This document shows, piece by piece, positions 49,015-62,191 of a DNA stretch of 64,000 bases. This DNA comes from Chrysoperla carnea (lineage: Eukaryota > Arthropoda > Insecta > Neuroptera > Chrysopidae): contig NC_058338.1 of the NCBI RefSeq assembly GCF_905475395.1, forward strand, positions 7,578,935 to 7,642,934. Reading direction: 5' to 3'. Below the pieces are notes generated by a model. That model saw nothing but the letters and a program-made list of their open reading frames with translations, had not been told where the DNA came from and made no database searches. A program made the position numbers and the translations under genes. Every line of letters begins with the position of its first letter. Position 1 is the stretch's first letter.

Positions 49015-49815
49015 AAGCCGGAAAATAAAATCAAATGTGGAAAAGTGGTGGAAAAGTTCCGTTTTTTTCAAAAATTCTTGTTTCCACGTGTTCCTTAGAC
49101 TTTTAGGAACATTTAGCCACATTAACTGCTGCATAGCAACGAAAAATGAGACTGAGGGTAGTTTTTCCACCCTCAAAAACCACCCGAAAACCACCGAGAG
49201 GCGATTTTCGAGGTTAAATTAGGAATATTTTAATTTTTATGTTGTTGCAACAATCTTCAGGTACTTTTTGACCTGGAATTCGTGATTAGCAGTTGATTTT
49301 CAACCTCAAAATTCAAGATAAGCAATTCTGAAAACCGTTTAGAGACAATTCCTGAGGTCAGAATTTTGTAAATTATTTTATCATTGACACTTCTAGGGGT
49401 AGTTTTAATGGGGTTGCAACCATACTCACCTGCTTTCTGACCTCAGATTCATGAACGATCCCAAAACCCCTCAATTTTTAATACTTTAAATTTAATAGAT
49501 TTTTTATCTTTGTCATTTCTAGGGGTAGTTTCATTGCGGTTGCAATCATATTCAGTAACTTTTTAATCTTGAACTCATGATCAGCAACTTCGGTATCTCT
49601 CAGGAGACAATTTTCGGAGTGAGTTTTAACTGTTACTATTTGAAGTGCTTTAAGGGTGGAAAAACTACCCTCATTTTTCTTTTCTATGCAGAAGTTAGTG
49701 TGGCTGAATGTTTCTAAAGGTCTAAGAAAGACGTACAAACAAGAATTTTTGAAATTGGAGCTATTCCACCAATTTTTCACGGCTTGCCGGAACGATTTTC
49801 GAACGCTATAATTCA
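49015..49815. mobile_element. ~800-bp foldback element
   Basis: The outer 200 bases on each side (49015-49225 and about 49650-49815) are inverted copies: both read GTGGAA/GTGGTGG..., CAAAAATTCTTGTTT, CTTAGAC, and GAGGGTAGTTTTTCCACCCT on opposite strands. The middle has degenerate direct repeats (CTAGGGGTAGTTT at about 49391 and 49520). Because of this, the frames 49037-49222 (plus) and 49478-49816 (minus) resemble each other; I regard neither as a gene. Confidence 0.8.
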
Positions 49816-50385
49816 TATTTTTATAGCATTTCGGAAAAATTGTAATTTGAATAGGTTGTTACAAGAAGTAATGCTTGCCAAGCATCAGCTAGTTCTGCAT
49901 AAAATTTATCTAAATCTATATTACGATTATTAATGAGTATCTAAGGTTTATTTCAACTTCTTACTCATTTATTTGATTTAGTTTAGACTGTTGTATACTC
50001 ATGAGTATATTGATAATACAAATTTTATTACTAATGATAATAATTACGAGAACTGGAATTGTTCCGGCATTATTGTTGATTATATATTCATATTATATTT
50101 TTATTATTATACAAAAACAAGCTTTATAAAATACATAGTTAGTAGACATGCTCTATGCTTGCTTGTTCGTTGGGTACTAGAGAACATGTTTAAGATTAAT
50201 CTGCTACAAGAAAATTATTATAATATGTCATAATATTATGTATGAAGGATATGTAGATTATATATATTATGTTATAGTTACAGTGTATTACAGATGTTGT
50301 CAAATCTATGTAAAGAAAAACAATTCAAAAATCAGAACCTGTGTTGGCTAATAGACCACAAACCCATGCTGAAATTTTTCGGATG

Positions 50386-50813
50386 AAGTGACGCATCCTG
50401 AATCATGTTGAAAAAGATGCTTCTTGATGTAAAAGTATGTTCAAGCTACATGGCGTAAGTTTTGCGGCGGTTCAGGTGAGAATATGGATGTTACACCCCT
50501 TGATATCTCACCCCTGGATCAGCAAATATGTACGGAGTTGGTGGATACTAACTCTGAATTAGTTTTTGAAACGAATTATATAAATAACGTACAGAAATAA
50601 ATCCATTAACTTTGGTACCGGGAGTTAAAAAAAGCGTTTGATTTTCCGTCAATTTCCGAAGGCCTACGTGTTTTTTTCTGTACGGCATTTATGTTATTTG
50701 GTTCGAATACTTATTCTTAGTTAGTATCCAGCAACACCACTGACGCCATGGTGCTTAAACTTACTTTTACATATAGGAAAATCTTTTTCAACATGCTTCA
50801 TGGTGGGTCACTT
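50386..50813. mobile_element. ~430-bp inverted-repeat element
   Basis: Terminal inverted repeats AAGTGACGCATCCTG... (50386-50418) and ...GGGTCACTT (50781-50813) match over about 33 bases, including ATGTTGAAAAAGAT. Inner arms 50544-50592 and 50681-50731 are also complementary (GGATACTAACT at the outside). No transposase frame, so non-autonomous. Confidence 0.75.
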
Positions 50814-51089
50814 GCGACCTGTAAGAGAATTTATGGCTACTAGTTAGTATTCACTAAGTGTATCAATATAAAATAGAAGACCGGTATAGACAAAAGGCCT
50901 TCTTAGGGAACCACGCACTGGGCCATGATAGGAACCTTTACACAATTGTAACAAATTCCTGGTAAAAAATTAATTACCAAATAAAAAGCAGAAACTTATC
51001 TTTCAATCAATGTCCAAGATTTCGGTATGAAAATAAACTGCAATTAATAAAATAATTTTAACTATTTTAGCTTTTTTGTAGTGATTTTG

Positions 51090-51284
51090 TTATCTCAATG
51101 AAAACTTACACACAACGTCTAAAATGGCGACAAGTTTGTGTTCGGGTGGGATTGCCTCTTTGTCTGTGATAGTTTTTACACATTCTCGCGAAATATTAAA
51201 TGAATTAGTTATCGAACACTTATATTTCTTAATATGGGCTATCATAGGGACCCGGGCCATCATCGGTTCAAGTACCATAGACAA
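51090..51284 (-). pseudogene. Possible RTE-type LINE endonuclease remnant
   Basis: A 64-codon minus frame reads DKEAIPPEHKLVAILDVVCK near its end, which recalls the conserved I-P-x...x-H-K/R-L-V stretch near the end of the endonuclease domain in RTE-like elements. Nothing else of such an element is visible next to it. Weak; it could be chance. Confidence 0.3.
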
Positions 51285-51826
51285 ATAACAAACATTCTTA
51301 TATTAGTTTGACTGAAAGCCTTTATCTACAGAACTTATTGAACATTTCAATTTCTTATTACTTAGTTTGTTTGAATTGAAGGTTTAAGTTCAAGTTAAAG
51401 GTTCCATGAAGCATACTGTAAAACAAAATAAATTTATTAGGTATCAAGTTGATTATAGTTTGATATAATTAATTTAAATCCAACAATTGTATGTGTAAAT
51501 TATTATTTACTTTGTTAAAGAATATAAACAACATATATAAACTAAACATATAATATAAGAATACAACATCAACTTCCTTTTAATATATTAAAATATCTTT
51601 GAATGTCAAAATTTCTATTCTTATATAATTATCTCATTATATCTTTCTTTATATCTATATCCAAGTAATAAAATAATATTATTCTTATAAAGTTACTAAT
51701 TTATAATATATTTATATCAGTGTATTTATATCACTATTTCTTTAATGAATCTCTAACTCACTCCGTGGAAAAAAGAATCTGTTCAAGTTAGAGCAATGCT
51801 TATGACTCACATAATTAAGGATTAAA

Positions 51827-52290
51827 TAATACTATGAATTTCAATAAAACTTTATAAATACATTTTTTGATTAACAAAGTTTCCAAAAATCACAAAAAAT
51901 TCCTATGTCATCGGGCTTTTTATTATTAATCGTTCAAAGTTGGTTGAAAAAATGATGTATCATATAGGTTCTCCTTTTCAATTGGATATTTCTATATCAA
52001 GAAATCTAGAGAGTGTGATAAAAAAATATCTAAAATATTTAGATAATCTTGTAGTTTATAATAATACCATAAAAATATAAGGTTGTCGATGATATAAAAA
52101 CAAAATTTTAATTTAATTATGAGTTCATCGAAGATCTATAATTTGATGAACAGAGACAACTATAGTTAGAGAATTGATGATTGAAGATCGATATCTATAT
52201 TATCAAATTTATAAGCATCACTTGCACAAGTGATTATTGTAAAGCAAAAAATAACACATTATTTGACTACAAAGCATGTATTTGGTTTAT
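51827..52290 (+). repeat. ~500-bp dispersed repeat, copy 2
   Basis: Second near-collinear copy of 46195-46690, with a handful of small indels; the best-matching pair of the family. Confidence 0.85.
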
Positions 52291-53619
52291 ATGTATGTAC
52301 CATGCAATAAACCAAAGCTTTTTTACAATTCTGTTGGTTTACAATCACCTTAAAAGGAGATTAAAAAAAGCCATGAAACAAAGACGTCCCAATTTTTTTT
52401 TTATAACTTTGTTTAATGAGTTAACTTTTTATATTAAATAATAAAATTTGTATTAATTTCTCTCATAAAGTTAGTTGATTCTAGAGTTTAATATCTTCTT
52501 AATGAGATGTTGTAGAATTTTTTAATAAGTCACCAAAGTCAATGGTTTTTTGATAGCACAAAAAAAAGCAATTCAAATATTACTTAAACATTAAATACCA
52601 TTCATTCACAGACACATGAAAGAATGGATTATAAAGGTATGCTCACACTAAATTACCACTCACTAATCAAATTCTTCTTATATCAAGACCATGCCAGAGA
52701 CAGACCGACAGACACACACACAAACATAGCTGTCAAACTTATAACACCTCTTTTTTATAGTTCGGGGGTTAAAAATCATCTAAGTTTAAAATTTTATAGC
52801 AAATCAAAATCCTTGAAAAAAATACAGTATTGCATTCACAATCTTGCGTTGCACATACACGTATCATTTACATAGTGATATTGGCAAAAAATTTCTTAAC
52901 GTGTATATTTCAAATTTTGGCATGGAAAAATTATTTTGATTAAACATGATCGGTACACGCAAAATTTAATTCATGTGATTCAACCTTTAAACATAATACT
53001 TCAGTTGAACATCTTGAATTTTTACTAAACACACTATGGCGGTATTTTTTTAAAGAAATAAAATCAAAATAAACGAATTTAAAGTATTCTTTATAAAAAT
53101 ACTTTAGGTAAAAACAAAAGAACTCATTTGTAGAAGAATTTTTTGCGTTGTTATGTTGGTAAATAACACGTGAAAATAAACAATTGACTGAGTTAATTAT
53201 TGAAATATCCTGTATAGACAGACAGTGCCGAATACCATACCTTGTATAAGTTTAAAAAAATAAAAATATTGTCAAATAAAATGGTGACCATCTGGCCGCC
53301 CTTTCGAAATTTCTAAGAATGTACTATTTGTCTCTTTTATATTATCCGACAGGTTTCGTATGAAATTTGAATCCATGGACTAATTATTTGAAGTTATCTA
53401 TATAAATTCATCCTTCTATCTTGTATAGTTTTGGAGAAAAGTGAAACTTACTATAGTTTATTTTGCGCCCTTACATTTAAACCAAAAAAAAGATATTTAC
53501 GAAAAAATGTTTCTAATTCATTTTACGGTTTTTAAGAATGTGTGGTTTACAAGACCAAGTTGACCATTGTTGCTCATTTATCGTGATCACGTACATCAAA
53601 ATTTTGTTAGTATCATCAA

Positions 53620-53700
53620 TATTTCTAAGCGGTACAAACTTGGGACTAAAATTATTATATCTTGTTATATATTTCATTTATACAGGGTATAAAAATAACA
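53620..53700 (-). repeat. Fragment of the TAGTATACC dispersed repeat
   Basis: Contains AATATTTCTAAGCGGTACAAACTTGGGACTA and a TATACAGGGTATAAAAA end. A similar fragment lies at about 45520-45565. Confidence 0.6.
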
Positions 53701-54819
53701 ATACATTTACTTACTTAAAATTATATTTGTTAAAGTTAATGTGGTAATTATCTAATTTTATTTGGTTTGAAAATAATGTTATTAGAACTAATTACATTAG
53801 ACTTTAATACTTGATGAAGATATTTCTGTAATTGTCTGAGTCAAAAGTTTAGCGTTAAAAAATATTAATGAAATTTGGTCTCGAAATTTTGTCAAATTTG
53901 CGTTAATAATAGCGAATATTGTGAACAGAATAAATTACACATTGATTTCTAGGTAGTAGAGAACGAAACTAAGATCCTATAACTAGTGTTTTACTATTAA
54001 ACCGCCGATGAGAGTAGTGGTAAGTGGATAGAATTATCACTAGGGTCGAAACTAGAAAATGATACGGAGTCATATTTTAACGAATTTGCAATTAAACATA
54101 CCTTAAAAAAATTAAATCATCCTTATTAATTAAAAGTAAGGAATTATGATAGATAGCTAAATTCGTTCCGAAAGAAAAAAGATAATTAAATTTGTCAAGA
54201 AATTATTGGTCTGTCTCCTAAATACCATATCCAAAATGTTTGTTGTATAAGATTTTTTCTTCTGTGTATATTTTAAAGCTTTAAGCTTTTTTCTATTTAA
54301 CTCTGAATATAAATATATTAATTTAGTATGACAACATTTTTAGGTACCGTATACGTAAGGTATTAAAGCTTCTTTGTAGATTTAGCGAAGGTAAAAGATC
54401 AAACAACAAATGTCAAGAGACCTTAATTTCAAGCGTTATAACAAAATATATACTATAAGCAAGATTTATTAACACTATATACAGAGTGCCCCCGAAATAC
54501 AGAGTAAATATTTATCAAATTATACTAATCTTAGTCCCAAGTTTTATAGTACGCGTAACAATATTGATGCAACGATATAGGTATTCATAAAATGGAAGCA
54601 TAATTATAATGTCACGGTTTATATTTTAAGCGTATTAATAACGAATTTTTTTTAAATTCTAGACGTAGAAACGTGATTTTATTAAAAACGTAAATAAGTC
54701 ACAGTATCAATTATAATGTCTTAAAAATATACAATCAAAAGCAAGTCATTCTGTTTAATTGTATATTGAAAAATAATAAAATTTAACTTCGTTAATTTCA
54801 ATCATCGTTTTTTACCCTG

Positions 54820-55000
54820 TATATGCGAAATATATATTAAGGTATACTAAGTTTAGTCCCAAGTTTGTAACGCTTAAAAATATTAATACTATGAACAAAA
54901 CTTTGATATAGATGTTCATAAAATCACTTAATTAGTCCATTTCCGGTTGTTCGGTCCGCCCGTCAGTCTGTGAACACGATATTTCAAAACTTGGAGTTGG
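54820..55000 (+). repeat. TAGTATACC dispersed repeat copy
   Basis: Runs from CCCTGTATATGCG through CCCAAGTTTGTAACGCTTAA to TTCGGTCCGCCCGTCAGTC. A second partial one precedes it at about 54515-54600. Confidence 0.7.
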
Positions 55001-55769
55001 AATTCGTAAAAGAGCAATTTCTAAAAGTCCTTTCTTATGTGACATCTACAGTATAAAATCAATATCTTCTCGAAATTTTAAACTTCTATCATTAGCGATT
55101 TAGGCTGGGCTTCTATATATCAGTCGCGACATTGTCCATTTCTCGTCCGGATTATTTCCCCCCTCTGAAATATTTCTGATTGTAAATAATATACAAAAAG
55201 AATCATTTTGAACAAAAAATCATAGAAATCGTAACTGTTATCGAGTACTCCCGAGTAAAAACGTTCATTAATGCGACTAAGATTTGCTTCAAAAATGTAA
55301 CAACATCACAATAACCAAGAATAGACTGCCAAGAATAATGGATTTTTTCCTAGTCCATAATGATTTGATTTTTGAAGTAATTTTTACAAAAGGCTTATAT
55401 CTTTTCTTAAGAATAATTCTTAAAGAAAAAAAATTAAGCAGATTATGATTATTATTATCACATCAACAGTTAATACAACAACACGAGAATTAAAGAGATT
55501 ATATGTTTTTTTATTAAATAGTTATCAAAATGTTATTATCGTCTTTAATAAAACATACAAACATAATAGGGTAATATGTAGTACCTAGACTCATATCCAA
55601 CTTGAATATTCTGCAGTTTCTCACAAGGTATTGCAACTTACTTAACAGTATTTGTATTGAAAAAATGATATCGAGTTATTCGTCCTCTTGTCGTGCATAC
55701 TTAATGCAAATTTAAGACTTTTATGGTTTTCTTATGGATGCCGTTGTCCGAACTGGACCAAAATGAAAT

Positions 55770-55920
55770 GGGACTACACGGGAAGCACCAGCTTTCAAAC
55801 AGATCAAGAATTATCAAAATCGGTTAACCCAGTCGAAAGTTCTGAGGTAACACACATAAAAAAATAAAAAACTACAGTCGAATTGATAACTTCCTCCTTT
55901 TTTGTTTGAAGTCGGTTAAT
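55770..55920 (-). repeat. ACCGACTTCAAAC dispersed repeat, reverse copy
   Basis: Reverse-strand counterpart of 8365-8490, ending GTTTGAAGTCGGTTAA and passing into the repeat at 55915-56060. Confidence 0.7.
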
Positions 55921-56060
55921 AATATTAAAAATCCCGATGACCTAGGAATTTTTTGTGATTTTTGGAAACTTCTTAATAAAAAAAAAATAAAGTTTTATTG
56001 AAATCCCTAGTATTACTCAATCCTTGCATATCTCTTTAATGCTAGGCTTTAAAAAGCACA
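55915..56060 (-). repeat. ~500-bp dispersed repeat, partial copy 3
   Basis: Reverse-strand segment covering GATTTTTGGAAACTT to CAATCCTTGCATATCTC of the 46195-46690 family. Confidence 0.75.
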
Positions 56061-56339
56061 TAAATTTTGATTTAGGTTCTACACCTTCCCCTTCATACTT
56101 GCATTACAACTATTTAAAAAAATAAATTTTTGTGGTCAAGTAATTATAATTACATTACACTGTTTGAATACTTTAAATACAAAATACCATTAACCACAGA
56201 CTAATATACAATACAGGTTTGGCTTCCATTAAATTTGTGATGCAATTACTCTTTGTGTTATTTCATAAAGTGCAGTGCCGCATTTACAACTGTTGTGGCC
56301 CATAGCGAATTTATGATTGGTTAGCTACAAAACCTCCTC

Positions 56340-56580
56340 CATTTTGAATAGTTATCACACTCTCTAGATTTTTTGATATAGAAATATCCAATTGAAAAGG
56401 ATAATCTATATAATTCATTATTTTTTCAGCCAACTATGAACGATAAAATAATAATAAAAACCTCGATGACCTAGGAATTTTTTGTGATTTTTTGAAACTT
56501 TGTTAATCAAAAAAAGTATTTATAAAGTTTTATTGAAATCTCTAGTATTATTCAATCCTTGCATACATATATAATGTTGT
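56340..56580 (-). repeat. ~500-bp dispersed repeat, partial copy 4
   Basis: Reverse-strand segment from the TCACACTCTCTAGA block through CAATTGAAAAGGAT to TTCAATCCTTGCATAC; longer than copy 3, which lies about 300 bases before it in the same orientation. Confidence 0.8.
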
Positions 56581-56967
56581 TAATTATTATTACATTTAAA
56601 ATTATGGTTAATATTATAAAAACAATAAAATAATGTACAGTTAATTTGCATAAACATTATAAAATAATATTCAATACAAAAAACTAGTCATTACTTGTAG
56701 CAAATGTAGAATTACATTAGAGTAAAAGTTTCTTTATCATAATTTAAATTAAAAAAAATTATTATGTCTTCTTACAAAACACATCGAGGAAGTTAACTTA
56801 AGATCATTATTTTAATATTTAATTATGATTATGCATTTTATAATTAAATAAGAAAATAATTTTATAAACAAACAAACAAAAATGGGAAAAAAATCACACA
56901 TTATACGATGAGCGGGATTTGAACTTTTATTTGCTAGAAGTTCTACAAATTATTTAAAGTATCACTC

Positions 56968-57236
56968 TATTCGCACCGTGCGTGAGTTTTATTGGAGGTG
57001 TTTCCATGGTAACGATACACTACTTTAATTATAGAATTGTATGGATGCATATATAATTGTATCGATTGAATTTATGACTTACATTGAAAATTTAATATTA
57101 TTATCTCACAAATTTAAATAAATAATTATGATAATTTACATTTGAAAAATAATATTTGTGCAATTTGATTTCTTATTTTCACAATTTTTAATGCATTAAG
57201 TTTAATTAATTAGTGTTTCTACGCACACAACGAATA
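56968..57236 (-). mobile_element. TATTCG MITE, internally deleted copy
   Basis: Both ends are intact (TATTCGCACCGTGCGT ... ACGCACACAACGAATA) but about 115 bases next to the 5' end, including the GACAATAAAATCG block, are missing compared with 47566-47963. Confidence 0.8.
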
Positions 57237-57654
57237 CATAAATATGATCAAGGCAAGTACAAACATTACCTCCCCCCCGCCCAACATTCAAGCTTTAGTT
57301 CGCTAATTTTATCTTTATTGTTTGACCTAATATAAATTAATAGCAGTATTATTAACAGTATAATAGTTTCTTGGACACTAAAGCTATTTACCAATAAACA
57401 ATAACATTGTTTAATACAGTTTGGGGCCTAACATATTAATTAATTAATTAACAATTGAATCAATCTATTGTGAGTATTGTACTCACTGATAACAAGCAAA
57501 ACGCATATTACCATACAAAGGGAAAATTTATTATCAAACAACCTATTTAATTGGGTACAGTTTATTGATAAATGTTGAAGATGTAATATTTAGACTAGGT
57601 AATAAGGGCTCAAACATTCACAAGTGAATAATTTTGGTGTCGGGATCAGTTACT

Positions 57655-57810
57655 TATGGACGTTCCCAATAAAAAAAGTGAATTGAAATATTTGAAAATT
57701 ACGTTTCAAATTTTGGGAATGGATTCTCTTAGAACTTGGGAAAATTAGACGAAAATTAAGAAAAAATTTTCTCGATATATACCTACCATAGTTTTTGAAA
57801 TATTGAATCA
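57655..57810 (+). repeat. GGGAACGTCC dispersed repeat copy
   Basis: GGACGTTCCCAATAAAAAAAG, TTGGGAAAATTAGACG and TCGATATATACCTACCATAG in the family order; the clearest copy in the window. A further partial copy is at 60760-60860. Confidence 0.65.
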
Positions 57811-60800
57811 CTTATAGAAGAAATAATACACAAATGCATGCAATTTCATAAAAAATGTATTTACAGGAAAAACGAGTGCTGCTTGTTATAAGTTTCTTTA
57901 TAGGAAAATATTTGTCATGCTTTTAACTAATGTATATTACTTTTCCCAATTTTTCTTTAAGAAAACAGCCTTTTAAAATCTCAACGCAAATTTTAATAGC
58001 CCAAATCTATAAATTTAACACCGTAAATAAAAATGCATAAACACTATTTAAAAAATTTTCCAAGAAAACGAGTTCTAAGGAAACGTCATCTTCAATTTCT
58101 CCCACGAAAAACAATTCTCAAATATTAAGTATTACCCTGATCAGGCCCGTGCGCAGTAATTATCCGAGGAATTCAAAATTTTGAATTTTTGACACTCCGA
58201 CCGGCAGTTCACTTTCACCAAAATTGACTTCTTCACCAAAATGAAAACAATTTGCTGAGAAGGAGAAAAACAAATTTTGATAAAATATTGCAATGATTCG
58301 AAAATCGATTTATAATCTTCAACTGAATCAGCCTGTATATTCGAGCGTTGAGTTTATTATGACCCGAACCTTGGCTTCCCCAATTCTAAGCCGTATTTAC
58401 CACAGATATCGTTCAGGATTTAGAAAATTTTTCTTAACTCTTATCTAGCGTTTCCTCTTTCAATCAAAATCTGTTTCACAGCATCATCCAGTTCGGAAGC
58501 CTCGCCAAGAACCAGGTTTTTTGTTTGAAGTACTCTACTCAAAAATAAAGTCAAAGAATGTGCCGAGTTACCTAACTATATTCTTAATTCAAATTTATGT
58601 GGACACATTCTCAATGGGAGGGGTTTTGACCACCAAATCCACTTCCGTGCGCACGTGCCCGACCCAGATCTTTTTTAAGGTGGCTACTGTCCTGTAATCA
58701 CCATCTTCTGAATCTATAGCAAAACATTTCTGTACAAATTAATCTGGGAATACCATTCTTATCACCTAGTCTAATAAATAATAGTGAGAAACTATATTGT
58801 TTCGTTGGTTAATCGACAATTTACACTCTATTCACTAAATTATACTGGTTATGTTATATACCATTCATTAAATGGTCGAATGCCCTATTGCCTCATGCTG
58901 CAGGTGATTATCTTTGTGTTTGTTGTACCTAGATTCGATATAATTGTCCATGTTTGAATATAATCTAAGTATTTTAGTTCGTGTTAATGTAATAGGCACT
59001 TCTATTTCATCGTTATTGATCATCAGGGACGCAAACAGATTAAGATGCACCATAAGCCTTTTAAAATTATTGCTAGCTTATATCAATATTTTATCTGGAT
59101 TTAGATTTTGAAATAAAGATATGAAAAATTGTCGTGCGGAAGAAAAGTGGGGTGATGAAGTAGGTCCCATAAAGTACACAACCAGTGGCGCGATATTGGT
59201 TTAAACCTGAGAAGACAATGTTGTGGAATAAATGAAGTTTGTGAACGAGACTGAATATTAGAGCTTTGTCCAAGCCTGAGTAACTATTTTTTTACTACGC
59301 TTGCATACAAGTAAAAAAACAAGTTTGGGTTTATTACGTTAGTTGAGACTTGAGACGTACAAAATAAATATTTGATTTATTAGCCTCAGCTAAAACTTGA
59401 GTAAAAATTTCCAAAATTGATTGGAGCTTGGAAAAGAAAAGATAATTGGGTCTGAAAAAACTGCAGCCAGACCTGGTCCTTGAGGTTGAAATAATATATC
59501 GAAGCTTCCATTTCGAGGTCTGGGATAAGAAGGAAGGGACTAGAGTTGTAGACGAAATGGCGCACAATGTAGGTGAATCTTTGGGAATCCACAAATTACA
59601 AAGTTAAAATTAATCAAACTTCATTTTCGAAACTTACTTATTATTTGAAACATTTTCTGGGCTTCGGAGAAACGTGCTTTTTAAATACATACTCCCTTAC
59701 CAGCTAGAAGGATCCAATGACTGAACTTTTCCTGAGATGTTCAAATAAATTTTTTAGATACTATAGCACGGGTAAAACAGAAACTTGCTGACTTTTGACA
59801 TGAAACTATAAGAACAAGAAAAGTATAAGAAAATTAACTAGTAGTTCATTCTACTTTCCTTTAAATGACTTGATCCTTTTTTATTGTTAAAATGTAGCGT
59901 ACAAATTAATTTATAATTGTAATAAATGTTTTCTACCTTTTAACCTTATACAAGCTTTTAATTTCTGTTAGTAGTTGAAGACATTTATATCTTGGTGTTC
60001 GTAATCCAACCGAATTTTACTTTAGAAATAGTTTATTAATATATTGTATGTCACTAACTGTGTATTATAAACATTTACAACTTACAATAAATGACTGGAT
60101 TGGAGTAAAGGCCAAGTTAAAATTTTTGGCTATTGATATTCTACCAATATTTATTGAGTCAACGATCCCAATGGTACAGGAGATCTTCGATAAAGTCGAA
60201 CTTCACCCATCTGATCGTCGGGTGTGATATCTTTTTTTACGAAAATTTCACCGAAAAGGGTTCATGGCTATTTTTTAATAAATCGGATTTATGCTTCCAA
60301 GTCTATATCACTATTTTCGTAAGTAAATTATCTTCCTTCAGATACCTATTTTGATTTGTTAACAGATTAGTGTAGTTCTGTTCATACCATACGAACAGGT
60401 AAGTCAATGTAGGTAACTTGTTAAACAATCGAAATTGGTATCCGAAGAAAGATAATTTAATTACGAAAATAATGGCTTCAGAATGAGTTTCAGTTTTATA
60501 TTACTTAGCACAAATAGAATTGTTTTTCAAATCTTTTAGTTAACGGTAGTAGACTTCCATTTTCTTGCATTATATATATTACTTACATTAATTAATATTG
60601 GAGCTTTGATTGGTTATCCTAAAACGTACCTGAAAATAAAAAATAAATAAGTTAGTAAATTTAATGAAATAAATTAGCAACTACATATCTAAATCTACCG
60701 AAATAAGTTAGCAACTAAATATCTATATCAACTGAACGAAAATTTAGTAGTAGTAATTTTTAAGGGTGAATTCTCTTACAACTTAATTAGATGAGTATTA

Positions 60801-60945
60801 AAAGTAAAATTTTTCTATATATACCATAGTTTATTGAAATATTGATGCCTAAAGATTTAGAGAAAATTACTTATATAACAAATATAATTAATACTTTCTT
60901 AACACAAATGCTAATCATTTCATCACTTTAAACGTATTTTTTTCT

Positions 60946-61334
60946 TTATTCGTTGCGTGCGTAGTCATGGTAGGGACAATAAAATCGATGCCAGCGCTTC
61001 CAGTGAAAAATTTTGGCGTTAAAGGTGGCTGTTATGACTAATTAGCAATTCTTTACATGTTATAGTAAATGTCAAATTAAATTTGTTGAAAAACACTAAT
61101 TAATTAAACTTAATGCATTAAAAATTATGAAAATAAGAAATCAAATTACACAAATATTATTTTTCAAATGTAAATTATCATAATTATTTATTTAAATTTG
61201 TGAGACAATAATATTAAATTTTCAATGTAAGTCATAAATGTAATCCATACAATTATATATGTATCCATACAATTCTATAATTAAAGTAATGTATCGTTAC
61301 CATGAAAACGCCTCCAAAAAAACCCACGCACTAA
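60946..61334 (+). mobile_element. TATTCG MITE, third dispersed copy
   Basis: Starts TATTCGTTGCGTGCGTAG and follows the 47566-47963 copy closely; its 3' end is degenerate and the final GCGAATA is lost. Confidence 0.8.
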
Positions 61335-62191
61335 ATAAACTTAAGTACTTATAAAGGAAATTAATGAGAATGCATCCATTCTCATTACGATTTAAAGTTC
61401 ATTTCCCATACACGATTTAAAGATGATCCATCGAAAACGTGATTTTTTTGTAACGTTTTTTAAATATCGAATACACAATTTGTACATTTATAATTTTGAA
61501 AGACATATTTACAACGAGAAAATCTTACATCTTAATAAAATGAATGATAACAATTTTAATTACATATGTTTTTGTACCTCTGTTCTGCTTCCATTACATA
61601 CAATGTTTATGGCTCAACAAATAGTTTATGTTATTTGAGAATTCTAATTAAACTATATTACTGTGGGCTGGTGACACTAGACTACACAGTTAAGTTCGAG
61701 ATATCAAAGAAAACTTCAAGTACTTCTTTTAGATCACAGAATCGAAACCCCTAGGTCAGCGGTGGTGAACCTTAATGAGGCCATAGACATCCCGTCAAAT
61801 AATTTTTACTTCATGATTATTGGAATTCAGATTTAGTAACGTCAGTGCTCTTGTCAAATTCTAGTGAAATAAACTGTTACAGTTCCGGCCAGTTTTAACA
61901 TTTTTTTTTTTACTGGGTTTCTAGATATAGAGTTATCTTTGACTAGTAGAGTTATCTTTGACATATCATAGCTTTTTACGCCTTTCTTCATTCAATTTTA
62001 ATAGAAATAGGCTTTGTAGAAAAATAAACCACTTTTATTGGAAAATTTTTGTCGAAGAGTGCCCAGATTTCGCAGAAGACAAATGAAAAAACAATTTCGG
62101 GTCATACTTTTCAGTCCTTTTTTGCCTAAACAGAACGGTTTTCGAACAAAAAATGTTACCTTTCTAATTGATAACAACTTTATAATTTAAG

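Larger units (their letters stand above)
44196..62191. other. Gene-poor, repeat-dense region
   Basis: About 18 kb upstream of the ZP gene without any host gene I can recognise. All frames are short and look incidental. What can be named is the set of repeats and elements listed separately; between them the sequence is simple, AT-rich and shows nothing further. The ZP gene promoter and possible non-coding first exon should lie in the first few kilobases but no signal is clear. Confidence 0.6.

Noticed and set aside
49037-49222. Possible small gene in the 49-kb element
   Set aside because: It is one arm of an inverted repeat; the matching frame on the other arm shows it belongs to the element.
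56905-56970. tRNA-like B box (GTTCAAATCCCGC on the minus strand)
   Set aside because: No matching A box or acceptor stem could be found; likely a SINE scrap or chance.
59334-59594. Overlapping minus-strand frames of 68-86 codons
   Set aside because: No recognisable domain, no splice context, and the two frames overlap each other in different phases.
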